Source: Jejudonia soesokkakensis (GTDB lineage: Bacteria; Bacteroidota; Bacteroidia; Flavobacteriales; Flavobacteriaceae). From it: a stretch of 64,000 nucleotides of DNA. The notes under the pieces are model-generated. The model did not search any database and had not been told where the DNA came from. It saw only the letters and a list, made by a program, of their open reading frames with translations. The position numbers and the translations under genes were made by a program. Below, piece after piece: positions 18,423-27,406 of this stretch (position 1 is its first letter; each line of letters starts with the position of its first letter). The stretch covers positions 372,001 to 436,000 of the forward strand of contig NZ_JBHTBN010000002.1 in NCBI RefSeq assembly GCF_042664795.1, written 5' to 3'.

Positions 18423-20198
18423 ATGGAACATTTTATCGTATCGGCCAGAAAATACAGACCTACCGTTTTTAAAGACGTTGTGGGACAGCAGGCGATTACA
18501 AATACATTAGAAAATGCCATAGAAAATAATCATTTAGCGCAGGCTTTGCTTTTTACTGGTCCAAGAGGTGTAGGAAAAACAACCTGTGCACGGATACTGG
18601 CTAAAAAAATTAATCAGGATGGTACCGAAAAAGCCGATGAGGATTTTGCTTTTAATATTTTCGAATTAGATGCAGCTTCAAATAACTCGGTAGATGATAT
18701 TCGGAATTTAATTGATCAGGTACGTATTCCACCTCAGGTAGGCCAATACAAAGTTTATATTATTGATGAGGTGCATATGTTATCTTCCGCAGCATTTAAT
18801 GCATTCCTTAAAACGTTGGAAGAGCCTCCAAAACATGCTATATTTATATTAGCTACTACCGAAAAACATAAAATAATCCCAACGATTCTATCTCGTTGCC
18901 AGATCTTCGATTTCAAAAGAATTACGGTACAGGATATAAAAGGGCATCTTGTAGAAGTTGCCAAATCTGAAGGTATAGAAGCCGAAGATGATGCCCTACA
19001 CGTAATCGCTCAAAAAGCCGATGGCGCTCTTCGTGATGCACTTTCTATTTTTGATCGTGTGGTGAGTTTTAGTGGAAACATAATGACCCGCGAGGCAGTT
19101 ACCGAAAATTTAAATGTCCTAGATTATACCTATTACTTTACGATCACAGATTTATTACTTGAGAATAATATTCCAAGAGTATTGGTGGCCTATAACGAAA
19201 TTCTTTCCAAAGGTTTTGACGGACATCATTTTATCATGGGACTTGCTTCTCATTTTAGAGATTTGTTGGTTTGCAAAAATCAGGAAACCATTGAGTTGTT
19301 AGAGGTTGGTGAACAGGTAAAGACGTTATATTTTGAACAATCTCAAAAAACAGATCCTGACTTTTTAATTGAAGCAATCGATATTGCTAATGGTTGTGAT
19401 TTAAAATATAAAACCAGCCGTAATCAGCGGTTACTCGTTGAACTTTGTTTACTGCAATTGGCATCCCTCACTGCCAAAGGCGAAAAAAAAAACTTTAACG
19501 TAAACCAAAAGCGGTTTGTACTCCCTCCCTCCCATTTTAAAGATGTTGTAGTTTCTCCTTCAAAAAAGAGTATCGCATCAGCTTCGGAAAAAGAAGTTGT
19601 TTCAGTAAAGACCGAAATTATTGAAGAAAATAAAGTTACAAAAGAGCCTACAGCAGCTACCTTACAACCTTCTGCTGAAGCTACTCCCGTCAAAGAACGA
19701 GTGATAGAACGTCCGCAAATTCTGGCAGAACGCAATGCAGAAAAAGTTTCGGCGCTTTCTTTAAAAAGTATTCAGAAAAAACAACAACTCAAAAAAGAAC
19801 GAGTTGCCAATCAGCCAGATGAAAAAGACTTACCTAAGGAAGAATTTTCAGAAAAAGAAATGGTGGCTACCTGGAATCAATTTTCAAAAAAAGTGGAAGA
19901 AGAAGGGAAATACAACCTCCTCTCCCATCTTACTATGGGCATTCCCAAACTTGAAGGAACCTTAATTCACCTAGAATTTCCTAATGATACGATTAAAGTA
20001 GAAGTCGAGCGTGAAAAATATGAATTACTTGGGTTTCTTCGAAAAGAATTAAACAATTATGACATCGATCTGTCCATTGAAGTGAATGAAACTTCGGCTA
20101 AGCGATATGCCTATACTGCACGGGAAAAATATGAGAAACTTAGGGAGAAAAATCCAATGCTGGATAAATTGAGAGAAGATTTTGATTTGGACCTGTAA
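18423..20198 (+). CDS. dnaX: DNA polymerase III subunit gamma/tau
   Basis: Clamp-loader ATPase that assembles the replisome. The ATG at 18423 gives MEHFIVSARKYRPTVFKDVVGQ, the standard N-terminus; longer frames upstream run through the RNase P gene and are not real. Walker A is FTGPRGVGKTTCARILA and Walker B VYIIDEVHML. The 591-residue protein has the AAA+ and gamma-III domains, then a charged low-complexity linker (about residues 380-480) and a C-terminal tau-like domain. The zinc-binding cysteines common in Proteobacteria are reduced here: the KKINQDGTEKADEDF stretch replaces them. miaE overlaps its stop by one base. Confidence 0.96.
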   Translation: MEHFIVSARKYRPTVFKDVVGQQAITNTLENAIENNHLAQALLFTGPRGVGKTTCARILAKKINQDGTEKADEDFAFNIFELDAASNNSVDDIRNLIDQVRIPPQVGQYKVYIIDEVHMLSSAAFNAFLKTLEEPPKHAIFILATTEKHKIIPTILSRCQIFDFKRITVQDIKGHLVEVAKSEGIEAEDDALHVIAQKADGALRDALSIFDRVVSFSGNIMTREAVTENLNVLDYTYYFTITDLLLENNIPRVLVAYNEILSKGFDGHHFIMGLASHFRDLLVCKNQETIELLEVGEQVKTLYFEQSQKTDPDFLIEAIDIANGCDLKYKTSRNQRLLVELCLLQLASLTAKGEKKNFNVNQKRFVLPPSHFKDVVVSPSKKSIASASEKEVVSVKTEIIEENKVTKEPTAATLQPSAEATPVKERVIERPQILAERNAEKVSALSLKSIQKKQQLKKERVANQPDEKDLPKEEFSEKEMVATWNQFSKKVEEEGKYNLLSHLTMGIPKLEGTLIHLEFPNDTIKVEVEREKYELLGFLRKELNNYDIDLSIEVNETSAKRYAYTAREKYEKLREKNPMLDKLREDFDLDL

Positions 20199-20803
20199 TG
20201 AAAGAACATAACTCTATACAAATGCTGGGCTTAAAATTACCTACAGATCCGCGGTGGGTAAATATCGTAGAAATGAATATTGAGGAAATACTCACAGATC
20301 ATGCCTATTGTGAGCAAAAGGCCGCGTCTACAGCAATATCGCTAATCGTTTCTTTTCCCGAGTATACTGAGCTCATCCAAGAGATGGTGTTATTGGTAAA
20401 AGAAGAGATTAGTCATTTTAAAATGGTACACGACAAGATCATTGAAAGAGGTTGGGTAATGGGTCGTGACCGCAAAGATGACTATGTTATCGCTATTACA
20501 AAGTTTTTTCCAAAAGGAGGAAGTCGCACCACACAATTAGTACATAGATTATTATATGCTGCTTTGATTGAAGCAAGAAGCTGTGAGCGTTTTCGATTGC
20601 TTTCTGAAGAATTGGAAGATAAAGAACTAGCGACCTTTTATCGAAATCTAATGGTAAGCGAGGCCAATCATTATACTATGTTCTTAGGCTTTGCAAGACA
20701 GTATGGCGACCGAAAGGAAGTAGATAAAAAATGGCAGCAATTGCTCGATTTTGAGGCAGAAGTGATGAAAAACTTGAGCACAGGTGAGAGCATTCATGGG
20801 TAG
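20198..20803 (+). CDS. miaE: tRNA-(ms2io6A)-hydroxylase MiaE
   Basis: Non-haem diiron oxygenase that hydroxylates the isopentenyl group of 2-methylthio-N6-isopentenyladenosine at tRNA position 37. It has 201 residues. The diiron ligands are visible as the carboxylate/histidine pairs EEISHFKMVHDK and EARSCERF and in the segment SEANHYTMF. The gene overlaps dnaX by one base (TAATG), so it is translationally coupled. Confidence 0.92.
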   Translation: MKEHNSIQMLGLKLPTDPRWVNIVEMNIEEILTDHAYCEQKAASTAISLIVSFPEYTELIQEMVLLVKEEISHFKMVHDKIIERGWVMGRDRKDDYVIAITKFFPKGGSRTTQLVHRLLYAALIEARSCERFRLLSEELEDKELATFYRNLMVSEANHYTMFLGFARQYGDRKEVDKKWQQLLDFEAEVMKNLSTGESIHG

Positions 20804-20836
20804 AATTGTTATGCGCAACATGGGTGAGACCTCTAA

Positions 20837-21730
20837 AACACTCAAATTATCAGCAAAAAATTATATCATACCGCTCTAAATCAATCAAAACCAATTCGCT
20901 TACAAGAATACGGCATTGGTATTTTCCCAACCATTTCAACCAAATCGGCTTTAAAGAAAGCGATCAAAAAAGGGCTTATTACTATAGATGAAACTTTGGC
21001 CTCTACGGCGACCTATATATATGGCGGAGAGCAACTAATATTTACTCCAGAAGTTTCAGAAAATAATGCTATCATAGTTGAAATAAAGATTGACGTTCTT
21101 TTTGAAGATGATTTTCTTGCCATAGTAAACAAACCTGCAGGATTATTGGTAAGTGGAAATAAACACAAAACTCTGGTCAATGTGTTACCACAATTTCTAT
21201 CCCTTTCTTCTGAAAGTGATGCACTCACAACTCCGCAGCCTGCTCACAGATTGGATTTTGCAACTCATGGCCTCGTGGTGGTTGCCAAAACAAAAAGTAC
21301 ACTTGTAACGCTTCAGAAAGCATTTAAAGAAAAGAAGATCTCTAAAACATACTATGCAATAACGATTCATAAGCTTCCACCTGATGGAACGATTACGACT
21401 TCAGTTGATGGAAAACCTTCAGAAACCAGTTATAAAGTAGTACAATCGGTGGCTTCAAAACGGTTTGAAACATTACATTTAGTACAGCTTTTTCCGAAGA
21501 CAGGAAGAAGGCATCAGCTGCGAAAACATTTACAAGGAATAGGGTCGCCAATTTTAGGAGATAAACTTTATTGTAAACCCAAAGATATTTTAAAAGGCAA
21601 AGGATTGTATTTACAGGCAACAGCAATAAAATTTGAACATCCCGTTACTTCTGAAACGGTACAAGTTTCGATTCCGCTTCCGAAGAAATTCTTAAAAATT
21701 TTCCCAGAAACAATTCTATTGAACCTCTAA
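20837..21730 (+). CDS. RluA-family pseudouridine synthase with N-terminal S4-like domain; start unresolved
   Basis: Isomerises uridine in RNA. The frame codes an S4-like RNA-binding segment (KPIRLQEYGIGIFP, then SALKKAIKKGL) and a catalytic domain with the aspartate in HRLDFATHGL, followed by KTGRRHQLRKHL. No ATG, GTG or TTG lies in frame between the stop at 20834-20836 and the S4 domain; the first usual start, TTG at 20996, would delete the S4 domain. ATGs at 20796 and 20820 are in another frame that could join at the six-A run 20855-20860 by a -1 shift. So the start is an ATT/ATC codon, a slippage site, or the gene carries a one-base deletion. The 3' end overlaps ppx by 15 bases. Confidence 0.75.
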   Translation, partial: NTQIISKKLYHTALNQSKPIRLQEYGIGIFPTISTKSALKKAIKKGLITIDETLASTATYIYGGEQLIFTPEVSENNAIIVEIKIDVLFEDDFLAIVNKPAGLLVSGNKHKTLVNVLPQFLSLSSESDALTTPQPAHRLDFATHGLVVVAKTKSTLVTLQKAFKEKKISKTYYAITIHKLPPDGTITTSVDGKPSETSYKVVQSVASKRFETLHLVQLFPKTGRRHQLRKHLQGIGSPILGDKLYCKPKDILKGKGLYLQATAIKFEHPVTSETVQVSIPLPKKFLKIFPETILLNL

Positions 21731-22627
21731 TTCCTGTGCTTTCTTTTCGTTATACAGGCTTTTTACAATTCCATCTGCCAGTCCAATTTTGGGAACAAAC
21801 ATATTTTTTGCTTTGGCCCATTTCATGGCAGAAAGATAAATGCGTGTCGCAGGAATAATAACATCGGCACGGTCTGGATTCATCTGCAGTTCAAAGATCC
21901 GCTCATGGTAGGTATAGGACTTTACTTTTTCGAAAAAATTTGTCATGTAAAAATAACTCAAGGGTTTGCCTACTTTTGTTCCGCTATAGCGGTAAATACT
22001 ATTAATATTTCCTCCAGAACCTATACAATCTACTTTTTCATATTGTGCGGTATTTTCTTTGATCCAATCACGAACTTCGTCCCAGATACTCTCACGCACC
22101 ATATCATTAATAATACGAACTGTTCCTAATTGAAATGATCTTGAAACCACAGTTTTCCCATTGGCAAATACTGTAAGTTCGGTACTTCCACCACCAACAT
22201 CTACATATAGAAAAACTTTATTGTCACTTATTAAATCTTTTAAGTCGGTTGAAGCAATGATTGCCGCTTCGTCGTTACCATCAATAATATTAATATTGAT
22301 TTCTGTTTCATCTAATAGTTTCTTTGCGATTTGCTTTCCGTTTTTAGCCTCTCGCATTGCTGATGTAGCGCATGCTCTATAAGCAACAACTTTGTGATTT
22401 TTCATTAATAGTCTAAAAGCATGCATTGCATCGACCATACGAAGATAATTTTCCTGAGAAATATTTTCTTGTAAAAAAACATCGGCTCCCAAACGAATAG
22501 GCACACGAACTAAGGACGTTTTTTTAAACTGTGTTTCATAACCCTCTTTCTCTAAAACCGTTGCAATGAGAAGTCGTATGGCATTAGAGCCAATATCAAT
22601 TGCAGCATATTTGTCAATTTTTAGCAA
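21716..22627 (-). CDS. ppx: Exopolyphosphatase (Ppx/GppA family)
   Basis: Cleaves terminal phosphate from polyphosphate or pppGpp. It has 303 residues of the short form that lacks the C-terminal HD domain. The acetate/sugar kinase-like fold is shown by AAIDIGSNAIRLLIA at residue 8 and the second phosphate motif YVDVGGGSTEL near residue 140. The start is a TTG (22627), one base after the ppk1 stop; no ATG is available. It completes the sixA-ppk1-ppx operon. The short form could prefer either polyphosphate or guanosine pentaphosphate. Confidence 0.92.
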   Translation of the reverse strand: MLKIDKYAAIDIGSNAIRLLIATVLEKEGYETQFKKTSLVRVPIRLGADVFLQENISQENYLRMVDAMHAFRLLMKNHKVVAYRACATSAMREAKNGKQIAKKLLDETEININIIDGNDEAAIIASTDLKDLISDNKVFLYVDVGGGSTELTVFANGKTVVSRSFQLGTVRIINDMVRESIWDEVRDWIKENTAQYEKVDCIGSGGNINSIYRYSGTKVGKPLSYFYMTNFFEKVKSYTYHERIFELQMNPDRADVIIPATRIYLSAMKWAKAKNMFVPKIGLADGIVKSLYNEKKAQELEVQ

Positions 22628-22628
22628 A

Positions 22629-24722
22629 CTATTCTTCTAATTTATCTTTAAAATAATCGTACATCTTAAACTGTGAACGTACTTTTTCTTTTTTATTCTT
22701 ACGGTAACGGTTTGATTGATTTTCAGAAATGATACGCGCCTTTACATTATCATTCCAAGAGATATCGAACGTATCTAAAATGGTTTGCTTAATATCTTCA
22801 TCATAAATAGGACAAGAAATTTCTACCCTATTGTCTAGATTTCTCCCCATAAAATCTGCAGAAGAAATATACATCTTAGGATCTCCCGCATTTTCAAAAA
22901 TAAACAAACGCGGATGTTCTAGAAACTTGTCGATCACACTAATCACTTCTATATTTTCGCTCATTCCCTTAATTCCAGGTACCAAACAACAAATTCCCCG
23001 AACAATTAGCTTAATCTTTACTCCTGCCCTACTTGCAGCATAAAGTTTATCAATCATTTTAAGATCGGAAAGACTATTGAGTTTTAATTTAATTCCGCTA
23101 GCACGACCGTTAATATTGTTAATAATTTCGGTATCAATAAGCTGATATATTGAATTTCTCGTATAATGAGGAGAAACGATTAAATGACGGTATTTTTTAA
23201 TCTTATAGTTAACTTCAAAAAAATCAAATACCTTATTAATCTCTTTACAGATTTTTTGATCGCTCGTAAAAAGTGTATAATCTGTGTAAATTCTAGCAGT
23301 TGATTCATTAAAATTTCCGGTACTAATAAATGCATAGCGCTTCAGTTTATCCTTTTCATTTCTTTCAATAAGACACGCTTTACAATGCACTTTTAACCCA
23401 GATACACCAAAAATAAGTTTGACACCCTCACTTTGCATTTGTTCTGCATACTGAATGTTCGCTTCTTCATCAAACCGAGCTTGTAACTCGATTTGGACAG
23501 TAACTTCCTTACCGTTTTTAACAGCATTGATTAACGAACTCGCAATGTGTGAAATTTCAGCAAGTCGATAAATGGTTATTTTAATTGAAGTAACATTAGG
23601 ATCGAGAGCTGCTTCTCTTAAAAACTTAACTACATATGAAAATGTCTGATACGGAGCGTATAGTAAATAATCCTTTTCAGCAATTTTATCAAAGAGACTC
23701 CCCTGTAAGCTCAATCCTTTAATGGGTAAGGGCTGAATTTTTTTATATTGGAGATCATTTCGTCCCAAACTTGGAAAACTCATATAATCACGCCGGTTAT
23801 GATACCGTCCGCCAGGAATGATACTATCGGTATTGTCGATATTCATTTTCTTCATCAAAAACTCCAAGGTTTTTTTATCTATCTTTTTATCATAGACAAA
23901 ACGCACTGGATCACCAGCACTTCGGTTTTTGACACTTTTCGATATTTTATCGATAAAACTTTTACTCAAATCACTTTCAATATCCAACTCGGCATCACGT
24001 GTAATTTTAATCATGTTTGCCGAAATCTTATCATACTTGAAGATGCTAAAAATATTATGTAAGCAATGACGAATTAGGTCATCTAGTATAATGATATATT
24101 GCTTCTCGCCATCGGCAGGGAGTACCACAAAACGCTCAATACTTTTTGGAATTTCAATAAGCGCATAATTTGTTTTGGTTTTAAAAATATCATCATCTTT
24201 AGACATTTCCATTTTAACAGCCAGATAGGCTGCACTGTCTTTTAACGACGGAAACGCTTCCAGTTCCCCAATCATAATGGTAACTAAAGCCGGACTTACT
24301 TTTTGTATAAAATAATCTGAAATAAAGGCGCTTTGCGCTTCCGAAACTTCAGTTTCATTAATGATGTAGATATTTTCTTTTTCAAGCTCCTGCTCAATAT
24401 CTTTTAAAATATCAAGACTTGCTTTCTGATGTTCAATGACCGTATTGGTAATTTTTTCCATCAGTTCGGTAGCCGAAATTCCTCCTAAAAAGCTTCTTCC
24501 TCCCTTGCCAGCTTCAGCAATGCGTTTAATAGTAGCATAACGCACTTTAAAAAATTCATCCAAATTATTTGAGAAGATTCCTAAAAAACGGAGTCTGTCA
24601 ATTAAAGGAGTCGTGGTATCTTTCGCTTCTTGAAGTACGCGTGCATTAAATTGCAACCAACTGAGTTCTCGATTATAATACGTATTTTCTGCAATAGAAT
24701 GTTTTGAAGAAGCTGCTGTCAT
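22629..24722 (-). CDS. ppk1: Polyphosphate kinase 1
   Basis: Reversibly makes inorganic polyphosphate from ATP. At 697 residues it is the typical PPK1. The N-terminal domain contains NRELSWLQFNARVLQEA (about residue 17). The two phospholipase-D-like catalytic modules contain the histidine in VHCKACLIER and the segment YAFISTGNFNESTA, which surround the autophosphorylated histidine. The ATG overlaps the sixA stop by one base on the minus strand and ppx follows by one base, so synthesis and degradation of polyphosphate are co-encoded. Confidence 0.96.
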   Translation of the reverse strand: MTAASSKHSIAENTYYNRELSWLQFNARVLQEAKDTTTPLIDRLRFLGIFSNNLDEFFKVRYATIKRIAEAGKGGRSFLGGISATELMEKITNTVIEHQKASLDILKDIEQELEKENIYIINETEVSEAQSAFISDYFIQKVSPALVTIMIGELEAFPSLKDSAAYLAVKMEMSKDDDIFKTKTNYALIEIPKSIERFVVLPADGEKQYIIILDDLIRHCLHNIFSIFKYDKISANMIKITRDAELDIESDLSKSFIDKISKSVKNRSAGDPVRFVYDKKIDKKTLEFLMKKMNIDNTDSIIPGGRYHNRRDYMSFPSLGRNDLQYKKIQPLPIKGLSLQGSLFDKIAEKDYLLYAPYQTFSYVVKFLREAALDPNVTSIKITIYRLAEISHIASSLINAVKNGKEVTVQIELQARFDEEANIQYAEQMQSEGVKLIFGVSGLKVHCKACLIERNEKDKLKRYAFISTGNFNESTARIYTDYTLFTSDQKICKEINKVFDFFEVNYKIKKYRHLIVSPHYTRNSIYQLIDTEIINNINGRASGIKLKLNSLSDLKMIDKLYAASRAGVKIKLIVRGICCLVPGIKGMSENIEVISVIDKFLEHPRLFIFENAGDPKMYISSADFMGRNLDNRVEISCPIYDEDIKQTILDTFDISWNDNVKARIISENQSNRYRKNKKEKVRSQFKMYDYFKDKLEE

Positions 24723-25207
24723 TATTTTAAATCTCTGGGAAATAAGGTTCGTGCTGTTTTTCCAGTAGTAATATTGCTCCAGCTATCAGTTTCAAATTCC
24801 AGCATGACAAAACCACAGGTAGGTACATTTTCAATATAGGAGTTTCCCAGCATATTTGCAACAGAAGTAAATGCATGATTATGGCCAACGATCATTACCC
24901 TGTCTAAGGTATCGTCCAGATTTTTAATGATTTTCATTACATTTTGTCCGCTAAAGTCATACAAATCATGATTTGTAGAGAAGTCATCTTCAGAAATTCC
25001 AAATGTCTTTTTAAAATAGGTAGCAGTCGTCAATGCCCGAACCGCATCACTACTTATCATTTTTTGAGGAGCTGGAACTTCGGTTGCTATTTTTTCTGAA
25101 ACTAACGTTGCATCATTTTCCCCTCTTTTCTTTAAAGGGCGCTGGTGATCTATCACATCATGCTTCCATGAGGATTTTGCATGACGTACCATATAAAGTG
25201 TTTTCAT
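24722..25207 (-). CDS. sixA: SixA-like histidine phosphatase
   Basis: A 161-residue member of the histidine phosphatase superfamily. The catalytic RHG-type motif is MVRHAKSSW at residues 6-14 and the second catalytic histidine is in VGHNHAF. The start at 25207 (MKTLYMVRHAK) is favoured because the upstream ATG adds 22 charged, non-conserved residues. SixA in E. coli acts on a phospho-histidine protein of the phosphotransferase pathway, but the substrate here is unknown. Its coupling to ppk1 hints at a role in phosphate metabolism, as inference. Confidence 0.88.
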   Translation of the reverse strand: MKTLYMVRHAKSSWKHDVIDHQRPLKKRGENDATLVSEKIATEVPAPQKMISSDAVRALTTATYFKKTFGISEDDFSTNHDLYDFSGQNVMKIIKNLDDTLDRVMIVGHNHAFTSVANMLGNSYIENVPTCGFVMLEFETDSWSNITTGKTARTLFPRDLK

Positions 25208-25317
25208 CGTGTTGGATGTGTTTTTTTTTGTTTCTTTCTTTTCTTCGGAAAGGTATAACCTGTCAATAGACATACTCTTATTGTTCGTATTTTAAATATT
25301 CTGGATTTTTTCTTTTA

Positions 25318-25962
25318 CTACGGTTGTACTCTACGTACATTCCAGTCTTCTCCATTTTTTCGATAGACAATTCTATCATGCAATCTACTTCTTCTGCCCT
25401 GCCAAAATTCAAACTCCACTGGAAAGATTTTGTAACCTCCCCAATTTTCTGGCTTCGGAATGGCTTCCCCTTCATATTTTTGCTCTAATGCTAAAAGTCG
25501 CTCTTCGAGCGTGGCTCTATCTTTAATTTCCTCTGATTGGTTTGAAACTAAAGCTCCTAACTGACTTTTCCTAGGGCGTTGTCTAAAGTAATTTACAGCT
25601 TTTTCTTCTGAAACTTTAGATGCAATTCCCTTAATGATAATTTGTTGTTCTAATGCTGGCCAGAAAAAGGAGATACAAACATTTGGATTAAAGGCTATGG
25701 ATTGTCCTTTTTCGCTTTTATAATTCGTATAGAAAATATAACCTTCATCGTCATACTCTTTTAATAATACCACTCTTCCACGTGGAAAACCTTCAGCATC
25801 TACTGTGCTTAGAGTCATCGCATTGATTTCATCTACTGTGTTGCTCTTTTCAGCTTCAGAAAACCAATTCTCAAATTGATCAAACGGACTTTTCGCAACA
25901 CTTTCAATCGTCAATTCTCCTTTTTCATACGATTTACGGTAGTTATGTAGATTAGTATTCAT
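25318..25962 (-). CDS. pdxH: Pyridoxamine 5'-phosphate oxidase
   Basis: FMN enzyme oxidising pyridoxamine or pyridoxine 5'-phosphate to the active cofactor PLP. It has 214 residues, standard length. The signature is LHNYRKSY at the N-terminus, the FMN-binding RGRVVLLKEYDDEGYIFYTN, and the C-terminal WQGRRSRLHDR with RVQP at the very end, which contacts substrate. PLP is needed by threonine synthase and the cysteine desulfurase in this window, though regulation is independent. The gap to sixA (25208-25317) holds no feature. Confidence 0.96.
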   Translation of the reverse strand: MNTNLHNYRKSYEKGELTIESVAKSPFDQFENWFSEAEKSNTVDEINAMTLSTVDAEGFPRGRVVLLKEYDDEGYIFYTNYKSEKGQSIAFNPNVCISFFWPALEQQIIIKGIASKVSEEKAVNYFRQRPRKSQLGALVSNQSEEIKDRATLEERLLALEQKYEGEAIPKPENWGGYKIFPVEFEFWQGRRSRLHDRIVYRKNGEDWNVRRVQP

Positions 25963-26039
25963 GCAACGATTTCATTTCAGTAAAAATACAAAGAAACTCA
26001 AAGAAGCAAGAAGGGGAATATTTAAATTTGGGTTAAATC

Positions 26040-26945
26040 TTATATATCTATGACCTTCCCATCCTGAGCGAGTATAACATTCTCAAAAATCTCTTGGGCT
26101 TCATTTTTAAATGCATCAAGATTAGGATATCGCCCTGAGTAATGACCTAGAATAAGTTGATCTACGTTTGCCTTTTTTGCAATAGCAGCAGCCTCTTTGG
26201 CAGTACTATGTTTTGTTTTTTCTGCTAGGTCATAATGCAATTCGAGAAAAGTAGCTTCGTGATACAGTGCTGTAGCATTTTTAATTTGTGGGATAATTTC
26301 AGGAAAGTAAGCCGTATCACTACAATAGGCATAGCTTTTGGGCGGATCTGGATTAAAAGTAATCTCTGTATTAGGCACTAAATTTCCATTAGCATCGGGT
26401 GCATCAAAACCTTGCTTAATTTTATTGTAATAGCTTAAATCTACGCCTCGGTCTCTTGCCGCATCGATATTTAGTTTACGTTCTCCAGGTTTTTCAGTAA
26501 ATAAAAAACCATTTGTATATACTCTGTGATCTAACGGAATGGTCGTTACTGAAACTTTATCATCTTCAAAAATGACTTGTGGCTCTTTGTTTTCTAGTTC
26601 ATGAAAGTACAAGCCATAATTGGTATAACTTTTCCCCAACTTTAACTGAAGCAACACAGCTTCCTTAATGCCTTTTGGTCCGTAAATATGTAAATCGGCC
26701 TCACGCCCCAATAATCTGAATGTAGAAATAAGTCCTACCAATCCAAAAAAGTGATCTCCATGCAGATGTGAAATAAATACATGCTTAAGACGGGAAAACT
26801 TGACTTTAAATCGGCGTAGTTGAACCTGAGTACCCTCGGCACAATCGATCAAAAATAAGTGCCCTTTTACTTCTAAAACTTGTGAAGTCGGGTTTGCATC
26901 CCAGCGGGGCGTAGCAGAATGACAACCAAGTATTGTAAGCTTCAT
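26040..26945 (-). CDS. rnz: Ribonuclease Z
   Basis: Metallo-beta-lactamase endonuclease that removes the 3' trailer of tRNA precursors. About 301 residues from the ATG at 26945 (MKLTILGCHSATPRW); the ATG at 26975 adds ten non-conserved residues. The zinc motif is SHLHGDHFFGL, with further ligands in CSDTAYF and LGHYSGRY near the C-terminus. A small reverse-strand gene lies upstream, separated by about 90 bases, and may be co-transcribed. Confidence 0.95.
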   Translation of the reverse strand: MKLTILGCHSATPRWDANPTSQVLEVKGHLFLIDCAEGTQVQLRRFKVKFSRLKHVFISHLHGDHFFGLVGLISTFRLLGREADLHIYGPKGIKEAVLLQLKLGKSYTNYGLYFHELENKEPQVIFEDDKVSVTTIPLDHRVYTNGFLFTEKPGERKLNIDAARDRGVDLSYYNKIKQGFDAPDANGNLVPNTEITFNPDPPKSYAYCSDTAYFPEIIPQIKNATALYHEATFLELHYDLAEKTKHSTAKEAAAIAKKANVDQLILGHYSGRYPNLDAFKNEAQEIFENVILAQDGKVIDI

Positions 26946-27038
26946 TTTAATACAGTATTCGGTATTCCATCGCAATTTTAGAATTTTTTATTGATAAAAA
27001 ATTCCTATTATTGAAAAAGCTACCTATTTTGATTTCGT

Positions 27039-27374
27039 TTAAAATCCTAAATCCCGTTCGATGTCTTCCATCTCAACGACATCTTCAGCTTCTTGAAGGG
27101 TAGGCACTACCACCATTTCCATAGGAATATCATCTATGGGTACCGATTGATTTACAATAACAAATGAATGTTTTGTTTTACGATGAATGTTAGACACTTT
27201 AAGGTATAACAATAAAGTTTCTAAGTCCATGTCTTTGTAGTTAAGTAAATTAAGTACTACATTCTGACCTTTAAATTTTTTTGGGATTTGATACTCTAAA
27301 AAAGAGGCAAATTCTTTTGGATTGGTATATTCGTCAGCTAAAATGACAAGGTTTTCTTTATTCTCTATTTTCAT
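27039..27374 (-). CDS. Small conserved protein upstream of rnz, STAS-like
   Basis: A 111-residue soluble protein without a signal peptide. A strand-helix pattern (NLVILADEY, FKGQNVVLNLLNYKDMD, HSFVIVNQS) resembles small STAS-like folds. Databases sometimes label such flavobacterial proteins ribonuclease Z because of position, but it has no metallo-beta-lactamase motifs. It lies between pyrB and rnz on the same strand, about 30 bases after pyrB. Function unknown. Confidence 0.65.
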   Translation of the reverse strand: MKIENKENLVILADEYTNPKEFASFLEYQIPKKFKGQNVVLNLLNYKDMDLETLLLYLKVSNIHRKTKHSFVIVNQSVPIDDIPMEMVVVPTLQEAEDVVEMEDIERDLGF

Positions 27375-27406
27375 GGAACTGCCCTTGAAATCGGGTAATT
27401 AATTCA

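Noticed and set aside
20806..20991. A 61-codon frame between miaE and the pseudouridine synthase
   Set aside because: It is out of frame with the clear S4-domain sequence that occupies the same bases, and shows no family features.
25278..25475. Small reverse-strand frame at the end of pdxH
   Set aside because: It lies in another frame of pdxH, whose C-terminal motifs occupy the same bases.
27039..27374. The 111-residue protein as a second ribonuclease Z
   Set aside because: It has none of the metallo-beta-lactamase histidine or aspartate motifs, which are all present in the gene downstream.
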